NCBI GenBank assembly: GCA_035652815.1
Contig: DASRDB010000008.1
Span: 1 to 64,000, forward strand
DNA from: DASRDB01 sp035652815
GTDB taxonomy: Bacteria > Chloroflexota > Ktedonobacteria > Ktedonobacterales > Ktedonobacteraceae
Length of the DNA stretch: 64,000 bases
Reading direction: 5' to 3'
The notes below the pieces were generated by a model. It had not been told where the DNA came from. It worked only from the letters and a program-made list of their open reading frames with translations, and did not search any database. This document shows positions 27,213 to 36,083 of the stretch, piece by piece. Each line of letters begins with the position of its first letter. Position 1 is the first letter of the stretch. The position numbers were made by a program, and so were the translations under genes.

Positions 27213-28709
27213 ATGGCAATGTTTGAAAGTTTATCAAAGCGTCTTGAAGGCGTCTTTACAAGTTTAAGTGGGAAGGGCAAACTGACCGAAGCGGATGTCG
27301 ATGAGGCGATGCGCGAGGTGCGACTGGCACTCCTGGAAGCGGATGTCAGTCTCAAGCTGGTGCGGCAATTCGTCGAGCGCGTCAAGGCCAAAGCAGTCGG
27401 AGCCGAAGTACTTGGTAGTTTCTCTCCGGCACAGCAGGTGCTTGGTATCGTCAACGATGAGTTGATCGAGATGCTCGGCGGCACCGACGGCAAGAACAGG
27501 CTTGATCTCGGCGGGCAGCCGCCCAACGTTATCATGCTGGTCGGTCTGCAAGGTTCCGGTAAAACGACCACCGCCGCCAAGCTGGCGAACTACCTGCGTA
27601 AGCAGCAGGGACAGCGCCCGCTGCTGGTCGCGGCAGACATGTATCGTCCCGCCGCCGTTCACCAGTTGCAGACGCTCGGCAAACAGCTCTCGATTCCGGT
27701 CTATGCCGAGCCAGCCGGGGCAAATCCGGTCGATATCTGCGTTCACGCCATCGACTACGCTCGCGAGCAGGCGGCGACGGTCGTTATCCTGGACACCGCC
27801 GGTCGTCTGAATATCGACGAGCGCATGATGAACGAGGTCATCAATATTCGCAACCGCGTTCACCCGCGCGAGGTGCTGCTGGTCGCGGATGCCATGACCG
27901 GTCAGGAAGCGGTGCGCGTGGCGGACGACTTCAACAAAGCCGTTTCGCTGACAGGCATGATTCTGACCAAGATGGACGGTGACGCTCGGGGTGGCGCTGC
28001 ACTCTCGATCCGTTCCGTGACAGGAGTTCCCATCAAATTCATGGGCGTGGGCGAGAAAACCGACGCGCTGGAACCGTTCTACCCAGACCGTCTGGCCTCG
28101 CGTATACTAGGAATGGGAGATGTTCTCTCCCTGATCGAACGGGCGCAGGAAACCATCGACCAGGAAGAGGCGCTCAAAGCCCAGGCCAAATTGCAGCAGG
28201 GCAAATTTGACCTGGAAGATTTCCTCAACGCGATGCGCCAGTTGAAGCGCATGGGGCCATTGCGCCAGGTCATGGAGATGATTCCTGGCTTCAACAAACT
28301 CGCGGACACGCCCGAAATGGAAGAGGCGTTGGAAGGGGATCAATTAAAACATATCGAGGCCATTGTGCTTTCAATGACTCGAGAAGAACGTCGCAATCCT
28401 GATATTATCAACGGCAGCCGGCGCAAGCGTATCGCGGCAGGCAGCGGCATGACTCCTCAGGACGTCAACCAACTCCTGAACCAGTTCCGCGAAATGCGCG
28501 CCATGATACGCCAGGTCAGCACCGGCAAAGGTCCTTGGGCGAAAATGGCACGTCAGTTTGGGGGCGGCGCGGGTCTTCCCGGCATGCCCGATCTGGGGGA
28601 TGGCAATATGCCCGCTCTACCGCGACCCGGTGGCGGGGGCGGCAAGAAAACTGGCAAAGCCGCGCGCAAGGAAAAGCGAAAGAAGAAAGCAAAGAGTGGA
28701 CGGAGGTAG
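27213..28709 (+). CDS. ffh: Signal recognition particle protein Ffh
   Basis: 498 residues. N domain (SLSKRLEGVFTSLSGKGKLTEADV), G domain with GLQGSGKTTTAAKLA (~111), DTAGR (~194) and TKMDGDARGG (~252), then the Met-rich M domain that binds signal peptides and 4.5S RNA (EMIPGFNKL, IINGSRRKRIAAGSG). The tail is extended by a Gly-rich then Lys-rich segment (GGGGGKKTGKAARKEKRKKK), longer than in many homologues. It targets nascent membrane proteins to FtsY/SecYEG. The ORF is open far upstream but ATG 27213 (or 27219) gives the normal start. The next gene begins five bases after its stop. Confidence 0.95.
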   Translation: MAMFESLSKRLEGVFTSLSGKGKLTEADVDEAMREVRLALLEADVSLKLVRQFVERVKAKAVGAEVLGSFSPAQQVLGIVNDELIEMLGGTDGKNRLDLGGQPPNVIMLVGLQGSGKTTTAAKLANYLRKQQGQRPLLVAADMYRPAAVHQLQTLGKQLSIPVYAEPAGANPVDICVHAIDYAREQAATVVILDTAGRLNIDERMMNEVINIRNRVHPREVLLVADAMTGQEAVRVADDFNKAVSLTGMILTKMDGDARGGAALSIRSVTGVPIKFMGVGEKTDALEPFYPDRLASRILGMGDVLSLIERAQETIDQEEALKAQAKLQQGKFDLEDFLNAMRQLKRMGPLRQVMEMIPGFNKLADTPEMEEALEGDQLKHIEAIVLSMTREERRNPDIINGSRRKRIAAGSGMTPQDVNQLLNQFREMRAMIRQVSTGKGPWAKMARQFGGGAGLPGMPDLGDGNMPALPRPGGGGGKKTGKAARKEKRKKKAKSGRR

Positions 28710-28714
28710 CCACC

Positions 28715-30427
28715 ATGCAGCTCACGCGGTCACGGCTCGCGCAGGCTGTTCTGGCAAGCTTGTTGATCGGCTTCATGCTGATCACAAGCGGCTGCGGGGG
28801 AAGCCAGCAGTCACAACAGCAGGCGAGCCAGAACAAAACGCAACTCGATCAGGCTATTCAGCATGCCGAAACTATCGGTGTGCCAACCAGCCAGTTTCAA
28901 TCTATTATTAATCAGGAACAACAGATTAGTAGTTCAAGCGCGCCCTTTACACTCTTCGACGACGCGCCCGCGACTCAATTTTATCTGAATCAGGCCAATA
29001 AATATCACCAGTTGCTGGTACAGTTGCAGGGCATCGTTGATACTGTCACCAATGACTATATCACGCGCGCCCAGTCCGATATGCAGCATTTCCAGAGCGC
29101 GCTTACAGTGGCGCAGCGTTCAAAAGTTGGCAATGTTCAAGCTTTTTCTCAAGAATATACGAAAGATCTGAACCTTCTCAGCGCGGCACAATATCCTAAA
29201 GACTATACAGCCATCAGTATAGATGCTCGTAAGGCCTACCAGGCGCTTGACCTGCTGAACACTACCTATAACCAACTGGTGACGTTCAACAATACCATCA
29301 AGCAAATGCGGCAGGCCAATCTTGATGTCACCGCCATGCAGGCGCAGTATAACGACGACATGAAGACGCTCAATACCATCACCAGCCCGGTTGATTTCAA
29401 TAACCTCAACTCGCTGGTCAATGCGCAGTACCAGATGGCGGTCGTCAACTCGATTCAGGCCCTGCCGTTCGTCGGCGCAGCCAAGCTCGGCCAGTTCAAA
29501 TCGCAGATCGACCTGCTGCACACCTACGGCATGGACACCTCGCCCTATACGAAGTTGTACAATGCCGACAAGGAGCAGATGCAGAAGGCCAAAACCATCC
29601 ACGACTTCCTGGTCATCTCGCAAAAAATTGACCAGGATATCGCCTCGATGCAGAACGACCTGACGCAGGGCGCATCTCACTACCTCATTACCGCGCTGGA
29701 CCGCGAAGCCCGCGCCTGGGGCAACGCGCATCTCTACCATGACAAATTCGACGGCAAAGATTACATCCTTGACTCGGGCTACACAAACCCGACCAACCCG
29801 GACGATGATGGCATCGGCTACTGGCTGAACCGCGAACTGAGCTGGGCGTGGCAGCCAAGCGACTATCAGGCTGTGGTACAGGAAGAGAACGATGAGTTCT
29901 TCAACCTGCACATGATGGAGCAGGACTACAGCGACCCCACGCCTTATAACCAGGTTCACCAGACCGACCTGGAACTCATGCAGCACTACCCCAGCCTGCA
30001 ACACGGCGTCGTCCTGATGGTCTCGATGGTCGAACAGGCCATGCGCTACTACAAAGATGGGAAACTGATCCGCGCCTTCCTGGTGACAACCGGTCGCCTC
30101 GAGAAACCGGCGCTCCCCGGCCTGTGGACGGTGCAGGATCGTAAATCGCCTACCGAGTTCAAGTCAAGTGATCCCCCCGGCTCGCCCTACTGGTATCCGC
30201 CGACGCCGATTCACTACGCCATCCTCTACCACTGGGGCGGCTTCAACGTCCATGATGCCTGGTGGCGCGTCAACTTCGGCCCCGGCACCCAGTTCCCCCA
30301 CTACGATGTGGGTGGCGACGAATCCTTCGCTGGAAACGGCAGTCACGGCTGCGTCAATATGCAGGAAAACGACGCCGCCTGGGTCTACGCCAACACGGAC
30401 TGGAACACCCTGATCATGATCTACTAA
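28715..30427 (+). CDS. L,D-transpeptidase (YkuD) lipoprotein with long helical region
   Basis: 570 residues. A lipoprotein signal (ASLLIGFMLITSGC) is followed by ~350 residues rich in Gln, Asn and Ala with repeated helical stretches (TVTNDYITRAQSDMQHFQSAL and similar), probably a spacer or helical-bundle stalk. The C-terminus is a YkuD domain with the active site SHGCVNMQ (~541-548); the Cys forms the acyl-enzyme that makes 3-3 peptidoglycan cross-links or attaches proteins. CGGAGG precedes ATG 28715, five bases after ffh, so it is probably cotranscribed with it. The large N-terminal region is unusual for the family. Confidence 0.88.
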   Translation: MQLTRSRLAQAVLASLLIGFMLITSGCGGSQQSQQQASQNKTQLDQAIQHAETIGVPTSQFQSIINQEQQISSSSAPFTLFDDAPATQFYLNQANKYHQLLVQLQGIVDTVTNDYITRAQSDMQHFQSALTVAQRSKVGNVQAFSQEYTKDLNLLSAAQYPKDYTAISIDARKAYQALDLLNTTYNQLVTFNNTIKQMRQANLDVTAMQAQYNDDMKTLNTITSPVDFNNLNSLVNAQYQMAVVNSIQALPFVGAAKLGQFKSQIDLLHTYGMDTSPYTKLYNADKEQMQKAKTIHDFLVISQKIDQDIASMQNDLTQGASHYLITALDREARAWGNAHLYHDKFDGKDYILDSGYTNPTNPDDDGIGYWLNRELSWAWQPSDYQAVVQEENDEFFNLHMMEQDYSDPTPYNQVHQTDLELMQHYPSLQHGVVLMVSMVEQAMRYYKDGKLIRAFLVTTGRLEKPALPGLWTVQDRKSPTEFKSSDPPGSPYWYPPTPIHYAILYHWGGFNVHDAWWRVNFGPGTQFPHYDVGGDESFAGNGSHGCVNMQENDAAWVYANTDWNTLIMIY

Positions 30428-30431
30428 GCAG

Positions 30432-30493
30432 GCCCAACCAACAAAAAAGGGAGACTCGCCTTCAGGCGGGTCTCCCTTTTTTGTTGGTTGGGC
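30432..30493. terminator. Strong two-way terminator
   Basis: Perfect 23-base outer stem (30432-30454 with 30471-30493) containing A6 and T6 tracts plus a GC inner stem; it separates the converging transpeptidase and GNAT remnant. Confidence 0.9.
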
Positions 30494-30605
30494 AATATGC
30501 ATGGATAGGTCAAGTACCATGCTCCACCCTAAAAATCGCCACCGCGTCGCGTTTCCCAGCACAGAAGACTCAGGACTGAGTTGCGCATCATCAAAAGGAA
30601 TGTCC

Positions 30606-30881
30606 CTAAACGTAACTTTTCCGCATCCCATCATAGATCACGCGAAAACCACAGGCTTTATAAAAAGCCCTGGATTCATCACTAGCAAAGAGATCAAGTC
30701 GCGTCCTCGGATAAAACGAGTCATCTGGCCGCATAGTTGGTGAAGGCCAACCCAAAGCCTCGCTAATTCGCTGAATAGCAGGAAAATCCCCCTCACTCCA
30801 GGCACGAATATTAATCCCTGAAGGCAAGCTAAACTGCCCAAGAACATCCCTAAGCTGTTGTTGACGTTCTTCTGTATTCAT
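30606..30881 (-). pseudogene. GNAT acetyltransferase with internal deletion
   Basis: 91 residues. The first part (INIRAWSEGDFPAIQRISEALGWPSPTMRP) looks like the start of a GNAT domain and the last part (SDESRAFYKACGFRVIYDGMRKSY) like its end, but the ~60-residue middle with the acetyl-CoA-binding R/Q-x-x-G-x-G/A loop is missing, with the frame kept. It is therefore probably inactive. Its start ATG overlaps the preceding gene's stop by four bases (30878-30881). Confidence 0.6.
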
Positions 30882-31510
30882 ATACTCTGTCTCGATTTTG
30901 CAGCAGAGCGACCGGGTAGGGCAAAGAAGAGGGCGAGCGCGAAGTTGAGGATGATGCCGGCCGGTACGTTGATTATGGCTACAAGCAGCGTCACTACATA
31001 GAAGAGTGGGCCGAACATGTATTGTTTGCTGATGGCGTCTATGGCCTGCTTATCAGCATTTTTGTCCAGCAGGCGATGGTTGTGCGAGGCGTAGCGCCAG
31101 AGCAGGTTGAAGCTAATAGCCAGCACAACAAAGGTGCCGCTGTAGATCATAGCTGCCGCGTGGCCACTCGGATTTGCGATAAAATCGCCCAGCAAGGCGG
31201 TTGGAACGGGCACGAAAACGATTAGCAGCAACAACAGGAGATTCAACACCAGTAACCAGGTATCGGTGTACTCGATATGTTTGAACAACCTGTGATGATT
31301 CAGCCACATAACGCCTATGGTAAGAAAGCTGGTGAGAAACGTAAAAAAGGCCGGTAGCTGCTTTCCTACCCAGGTTCCTAGCTCTGCGTCAGACGTGAAG
31401 CCTCGCACAGTCTCTACCGTTGGCACAATATTCAAGACCAGCAGGGTAATGGCGACCGCGATCACTCCATCGCTAAAGGCTTCCAGGCGCGCCGTATCTT
31501 TCGTGTCCAT
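30878..31510 (-). CDS. TMEM175-type (DUF1211) membrane protein
   Basis: 210 residues with about six hydrophobic helices. RLEAFSDGVIAVAITLLVL carries the F-S-D-G motif of the TMEM175/DUF1211 family, whose bacterial members form potassium-permeable channels; NHHRLFKH and LWRYASHNHRL are other family blocks. GGAGG lies before ATG 31510. It is followed directly, by ATGA overlap, by the GNAT remnant. Confidence 0.85.
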   Translation of the reverse strand: MDTKDTARLEAFSDGVIAVAITLLVLNIVPTVETVRGFTSDAELGTWVGKQLPAFFTFLTSFLTIGVMWLNHHRLFKHIEYTDTWLLVLNLLLLLLIVFVPVPTALLGDFIANPSGHAAAMIYSGTFVVLAISFNLLWRYASHNHRLLDKNADKQAIDAISKQYMFGPLFYVVTLLVAIINVPAGIILNFALALFFALPGRSAAKSRQSI

Positions 31511-31620
31511 GTGGGCATCCTCCATTGCTATATGTTCAGCTACCAGTGTACCCTGTAGCTGGCATGTTCACAATGGCAGGACAGACAGGGAAGTACCTGT
31601 AAAGATGTTCAGGACTTCCC

Positions 31621-32649
31621 TTACCTCCTCGTATATTCTATTTCTGAGAGGCGAACCGGGCGCTGTTCTGAAAGCGATTTTTGGGCGGCTATGGCGATGG
31701 CTACCGGAACCAGGCCGTCATAGCCGCTTACGGGCACTGGCCTGTCCTTCAGGATGGCCTCGACAAAGGCGGCTATCTCGTACAGATAGCTTTCGTTGTA
31801 GCGTTCGACGAAGAAATGGAGCGGCACGTCGCGGTACACGCTGCTGGCATCACTAATGATTGCCGTGTTCGGATAGCGGTTGCCTGTGCTGACTGCCCCG
31901 GCGCTGCCCAGCACCTCGACGCGCTGGTCGTAGCCATAGGCGGCCTGCCGACTGTTGCTGATGGTGCCCATTACGCCGTTGGCAAAACGCAGCAGCACGA
32001 CCGCCGTGTCTACATCTCCTGCCTCACCAATAGCCGGATCGACCAGCACTCCCGCCATTGTGTAGACCTCTTCAACCTCGCTTCCAATCAGGAAACGCGC
32101 CATGTCGAAGTCATGAATGCTCATATCGACGAAGAGGCCGCCGGAGACGCGAATATATTCAAGCGGCGGCGGCTCCGGGTCGTAGCTGGTGATGTGCAGC
32201 AGGCGCGGCTCTCCGATCTCGCCACCTTCTATCGCCTTGCGCACGCGCTGGAAGTTCGCGTCGAAGCGCCGGTTGAAGCCGATTTGCAGCTTGACGCCCG
32301 CTCGCTCTACAGCTTTTAATGCTCGCTCAATAGCAGGCAGATCAAAGGCAACCGGCTTCTCGCAAAAAATGTGCTTGCCCACCTGCGCCGCCTCCGAAAT
32401 GATCTGCGCGTGTGTATCGGTGGACGAACAGATCAGCACAGCCGAAATATCTGGACGCGCCAGCAGTTCGTGGTAATCCCGTGTATAGGCGGGAATATCA
32501 TAGCGTTCCGCGCACTCCCGAGCCGCTTCCTCGAAGGCGTCGGCAACCATCGCCAGTTGCGCGACGAGAATGCGCGAGGTCACATGTTCCGCGTGCAGGC
32601 GGCCAATGCGACCCGCGCCAATTAAACCAAGCTTTAGTTGATGTCTCAT
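31621..32649 (-). CDS. Gfo/Idh/MocA dehydrogenase, inositol 2-dehydrogenase-like
   Basis: 342 residues. A Rossmann NAD(P) site (LGLIGAGRIGRLHAEH) is followed by the EKP signature (IFCEKPVAF) and by GGLFVDMSIHDFDMARFL, where the catalytic Asp/His pair (D-x-x-x-H) of inositol and glucose-type dehydrogenases lies. The sequence NRRFDANFQRVRKAIEGGEIGEP matches the IolG subgroup. It would oxidise a polyol or sugar to a ketone. It is the last gene of a six-gene operon and overlaps the ABC ATPase by four bases. A second paralogue is at 36078-37094. Confidence 0.88.
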   Translation of the reverse strand: MRHQLKLGLIGAGRIGRLHAEHVTSRILVAQLAMVADAFEEAARECAERYDIPAYTRDYHELLARPDISAVLICSSTDTHAQIISEAAQVGKHIFCEKPVAFDLPAIERALKAVERAGVKLQIGFNRRFDANFQRVRKAIEGGEIGEPRLLHITSYDPEPPPLEYIRVSGGLFVDMSIHDFDMARFLIGSEVEEVYTMAGVLVDPAIGEAGDVDTAVVLLRFANGVMGTISNSRQAAYGYDQRVEVLGSAGAVSTGNRYPNTAIISDASSVYRDVPLHFFVERYNESYLYEIAAFVEAILKDRPVPVSGYDGLVPVAIAIAAQKSLSEQRPVRLSEIEYTRR

Positions 32650-33551
32650 TCTACCTGCCTGGGTTCATGCTGGTCTTCGTGCAATACCTCGGCCTCTTGC
32701 TCAAATTCGCGGGCGGCCTCGGCAAGGCTTGAGCCTGCTATTGCGTCGGTGCGGGCGAACTCGGCCAGTTCGAAGCTCAGCGTCTCCAACTCTTCTCCAC
32801 CGGCCATCATGGCGGTGATCTCTTCGCGGCTGATCTCCGACTTGGCGAAGCTGCCCATGCTGCGCCCGCGATTGAGCAGCGTGAAGTGATCGCCAATGGG
32901 ATAGGCATGGTGAGGGTTGTGCGTAATAAAGATCACGCCCAGTCCTTTGGCGCGTGCCTGGGCAATGTAGCGCAGCACGATACCGGCCTCTTTCACACCC
33001 AGCGCCGCCGTAGGCTCGTCAAGAATCAGCACTTTCGCTCCGAAGTATACCGCGCGCGCAATCGCTACTGATTGCCGCTCGCCGCCCGAGAGCGTACCAA
33101 CGGGTTGCGCCGTGTCACGAACCTGGATACCAATTTTCGCCAGTTCCTCGCGGGTCACACGGTTCGCGAAATTCACGTCGAAGCGCCGGAATGGCCCCCA
33201 ACCTTTTGTCGGCTCGGAACCGAGGAAGAAGTTGCGCGCAATGCCCATCAAGGGGATCATCGCCAGGTCCTGGTAGACGGTAGCAATGCCCACGTTCAGC
33301 GCGTCACGCGGCGAGTTGAAATGCACTTCTTTCCCCTCGAAAAAGTATTGTCCCTCGCTTGGCTGGTGGACGCCGGACAAAATTTTGATCAGCGTTGATT
33401 TGCCCGCTCCGTTATCGCCGAGCAAGCACATGACCTGTCCCGCGTACAACTTCATCGAGATGTCTTTCAGCGCGATCACGCTGCCGAAGTATTTCGAGAC
33501 ATTCTGTACTTCGAGCAGGGGCGGGCCTTCGTTTGTCACCATACTACTCAT
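32646..33551 (-). CDS. Sugar/polyol ABC transporter ATP-binding protein (single NBD)
   Basis: 301 residues. Walker A GDNGAGKST, signature LSGGERQSVAIARAV, Walker B VLILDEPTAAL and H-loop ITHN. Like FrcA, it has one nucleotide-binding domain, unlike the two-domain RbsA/MglA type, so it should act as a homodimer. The C-terminal ~40 residues are Glu/Ala-rich. It couples to the permease next to it (ATGA overlap both sides: 33548-33551 upstream, 32646-32649 downstream). Confidence 0.92.
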   Translation of the reverse strand: MSSMVTNEGPPLLEVQNVSKYFGSVIALKDISMKLYAGQVMCLLGDNGAGKSTLIKILSGVHQPSEGQYFFEGKEVHFNSPRDALNVGIATVYQDLAMIPLMGIARNFFLGSEPTKGWGPFRRFDVNFANRVTREELAKIGIQVRDTAQPVGTLSGGERQSVAIARAVYFGAKVLILDEPTAALGVKEAGIVLRYIAQARAKGLGVIFITHNPHHAYPIGDHFTLLNRGRSMGSFAKSEISREEITAMMAGGEELETLSFELAEFARTDAIAGSSLAEAAREFEQEAEVLHEDQHEPRQVE

Positions 33552-34582
33552 CGTCGCGCCTCCATTGCCAGCTTGCGTACATAGCTGTTGAGCAGCACCG
33601 CGAGCAGGAGAATGATACCGATAAACGCCCGATACCAGTCCGCATCTACTCCGGCAAACACTATACCCTGTTGCACGATGCCGAAGACAATCGCTCCGAA
33701 CATCGCTCCAATCGCCGAGCCATAGCCGCCCGTGAGCAAAACGCCGCCCACGACTGCCGCCACAATGGCCGTAAACTCGTTCCCCTGACCGCGCAGCACA
33801 TCCGACCCTTTAAAGGTGACAGCCTGGATGATCGCCAGCAGGCAGGAGCAAACGGCTGTACCTACAAAGAGGAGAATCTTGACGCTCCCGACCGGAACAC
33901 CTATATTGCGCGCCGCGTTGGCATCGCCCCCTACACCAAAAATCCAGTTGCCAAAGGGCGTACCCAGCAGTATCCAGGTCGCCAGCGCCACCAGGACCAG
34001 CGCGTAGAGAATTTCGATGGGAAAGATGTCTCCATTCAGCGTGGTTGCGAAGATGGCGTGCGCCGAGTTATAGCCTGCCGCCTGGTCAAGTCCGCCCACC
34101 TGGGTCAGCCCATTCATCACTATATAGGTAATGCCCGTCGTCGCGCCCAGCAGGATGTACGACGTACCCAGCGTGACAATGAATGAAGGCAGGCGGGTAC
34201 GCAGCACCAGATAGCCGTTCAGCATACCAACCAGCACCGCAAAAATGAGTGCAACGACGATTGAGGCCCAGATATTCCAACCATACTGCGTACTCAGGAT
34301 AGCGATAAGCATGCCGGTCGCTCCAACTACCGAGCCAACCGAAAGATCAAATTCCCCGCCGATCATTAGCAGGGCTACCGGCACCGCCTGGATAGTGATT
34401 TCAGCCGCGACGCTCAAATAGTTGGACGCGCCGCGTACCCCTAGAAAACCGCTGCTGCCCGCAATGATGGCAAAGAATATCCAGACGGCAATCATGCCCA
34501 CAACCGATCCCGTTTCTGGACGAACCAGCAGCCTGCGCAGCGGATGTGTACGTAACATGCGTTCGCTTGCAATAGCGCTCAT
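33548..34582 (-). CDS. Sugar/polyol ABC transporter permease
   Basis: 344 residues, about nine to ten helices, of the RbsC/branched-chain superfamily: GGEFDLSVGSVVGATGMLIA and the later cytoplasmic loop GNEFTAIVAAVVGGVLLTGGYGSAIGA are the family signatures. It forms the channel of a high-affinity importer. AAGGGAG precedes the ATG. A repeat (34609-34784) separates it from the binding-protein gene upstream. Confidence 0.92.
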   Translation of the reverse strand: MSAIASERMLRTHPLRRLLVRPETGSVVGMIAVWIFFAIIAGSSGFLGVRGASNYLSVAAEITIQAVPVALLMIGGEFDLSVGSVVGATGMLIAILSTQYGWNIWASIVVALIFAVLVGMLNGYLVLRTRLPSFIVTLGTSYILLGATTGITYIVMNGLTQVGGLDQAAGYNSAHAIFATTLNGDIFPIEILYALVLVALATWILLGTPFGNWIFGVGGDANAARNIGVPVGSVKILLFVGTAVCSCLLAIIQAVTFKGSDVLRGQGNEFTAIVAAVVGGVLLTGGYGSAIGAMFGAIVFGIVQQGIVFAGVDADWYRAFIGIILLLAVLLNSYVRKLAMEARR

Positions 34583-34608
34583 ATCGTTCTCCCTTACAGG
34601 AGGAAAAA

Positions 34609-34784
34609 TTGTAGGGACGCGATGATAAACTTTGACAAATCAGGCATGTCATCCTGAGCGCAGCGAAGGATCTCCCGTCTGGACGTATGATCCTGCCCGG
34701 TGACGCAGATGCTTCGCTGCGCTCAGCATGACAGGGAGCGTATCCTCCCTTATTTCATCAACATTCATCATCGTGTCCCTACAA
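34609..34784. repeat. Family B nested inverted-repeat element inside the ABC operon
   Basis: Outer arms TTGTAGGGACGCGATGAT (34609-34626) and its near complement ending at 34784 enclose inner arms GTCATCCTGAGCGCAGCGAA/ complement. The element fills the whole gap between the binding-protein gene and the permease gene. Confidence 0.85.
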
Positions 34785-34789
34785 ATTCC

Positions 34790-35785
34790 CTAGCGCGTTC
34801 CTTGCGCCGTCAACTGAATGACCCGGTCTACGTTGTCCTTTGTCACAAAGCCGGGGCCAGTCTGGATGACATCGTTGGCAACGGTGTTGAGGTTTGTCCG
34901 GTACAGCGTGAGCAGGACAATGGGCAGGTAGCCCTGGAGATACTGCTGCTGGTCGATGGCAAACAGCATCGTGCCGTTCTTGATGGCCTGCAACACGTCC
35001 GAAGACAGGTCAAAGGTTGCCAGCTTGACTGAACTGGTCTTGTTCAGGTCCTGTAAAGCTTTCAAGGCGGGAGAAGCGCCCGTCGGGCCAAGCGTCAGGA
35101 TGCCATCAATCGAGGAGTCGTGCTGAATCGCCGCCTCGATGGTTTGCTGTGTCTGCGTCGGGTTATTGAGGTTGACGCCGATCTCCTTCACGGTTCCGCC
35201 CGCCTGCTTCATAGCATCAGTAAAGCCTTTGCAGCGTTGCTCAAGCGCAGCGTTACCAACTTCCTGGTTGACGCACAGCGCGTGCTTGACACCAGCTGCC
35301 GCCATCTTCTGGCCGCCGCCAAGTCCGGCCTGGTACTCAGTCTGCCCGACATGCACCAGCACGCCCAGGCTCTTGGCAACATCAGCCCCCGAGTTAATAG
35401 AGATCACCGGAATACCGGCTGAGACCGCCGAGCGAATCGAGGGGCCTAGCGCATTGGGGTCAGGAATCGAGACAACCAGCCCATCCGGGTGAGCCGCGAC
35501 CGCAGCGTCGATCAGGTGCGACATGGCCACCATATCAAAGGTGGGAGGCGCTTCGTAGACCACCTGAACGCCCATATCCTTCGCCGCCTGGTCAACGCCT
35601 TTCTTGACCACTGACCAGAACGGGTCGGATGCCTGACCATGCGTGATGACATAGAATTTGAGGTTTGCCCGCGCCGAATTGCCGCCCCCGGTTGTGGTGT
35701 TGCCGGTGGTGTTCGTGCTGCCGCCGCAAGCAGCAAGAACAAATAACAGGAGTAATGCCGGTAAAAATTTGAAGAGCCTCTGCAT
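34790..35785 (-). CDS. Sugar/polyol ABC substrate-binding lipoprotein
   Basis: 331 residues. Lipoprotein signal LPALLLLFVLAAC, a Gly/Thr/Asn linker, then a type-1 periplasmic-binding fold (FYVITHGQASDPFWSVVKKGVDQAAKDMGV; VSIPDPNALGPSIRSAVSAGIPVI; GILTLGPTGASPAL), the ribose/xylose/inositol-binding group. It captures the sugar outside the membrane. The ligand is not predictable; the dehydrogenases beside it favour inositol or a related polyol. A repeat follows its stop immediately. Confidence 0.92.
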   Translation of the reverse strand: MQRLFKFLPALLLLFVLAACGGSTNTTGNTTTGGGNSARANLKFYVITHGQASDPFWSVVKKGVDQAAKDMGVQVVYEAPPTFDMVAMSHLIDAAVAAHPDGLVVSIPDPNALGPSIRSAVSAGIPVISINSGADVAKSLGVLVHVGQTEYQAGLGGGQKMAAAGVKHALCVNQEVGNAALEQRCKGFTDAMKQAGGTVKEIGVNLNNPTQTQQTIEAAIQHDSSIDGILTLGPTGASPALKALQDLNKTSSVKLATFDLSSDVLQAIKNGTMLFAIDQQQYLQGYLPIVLLTLYRTNLNTVANDVIQTGPGFVTKDNVDRVIQLTAQGTR

Positions 35786-35985
35786 GTTGCCCTCCTCTGG
35801 ACGTAATGCTCTTTTCGTTGAACGACTTTCCGATCAAGATGTTTTACGCATTCCCTGCGCGTGGGGGAACAATCTCTGGTTGTCTCCCTCCTTCCTTTTT
35901 CAAAAATGGATGTGGCCACTTAGCACATGCATAATGAAACTACGCTCATTCCCTCACCTCTTCTCCCAATCTTTTCATTGCCCGG

Positions 35986-36083
35986 TTGTAGGGACGCGAT
36001 GATGAATGTTGATAAAATAGCGGGGGATGACATTCACACCTTGCCGGTTCTGATTGTGAAAACTCATCATCGCGTCCCTACAA
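35986..36083. repeat. Family B element copy that supplies a stop codon
   Basis: Arms TTGTAGGGACGCGATGATGA (from 35986) and TCATCATCGCGTCCCTACAA (to 36083) are perfectly complementary, with an unrelated middle. The TAG of the upstream dehydrogenase gene (complement of CTA at 36078-36080) lies inside the right arm. Confidence 0.9.
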
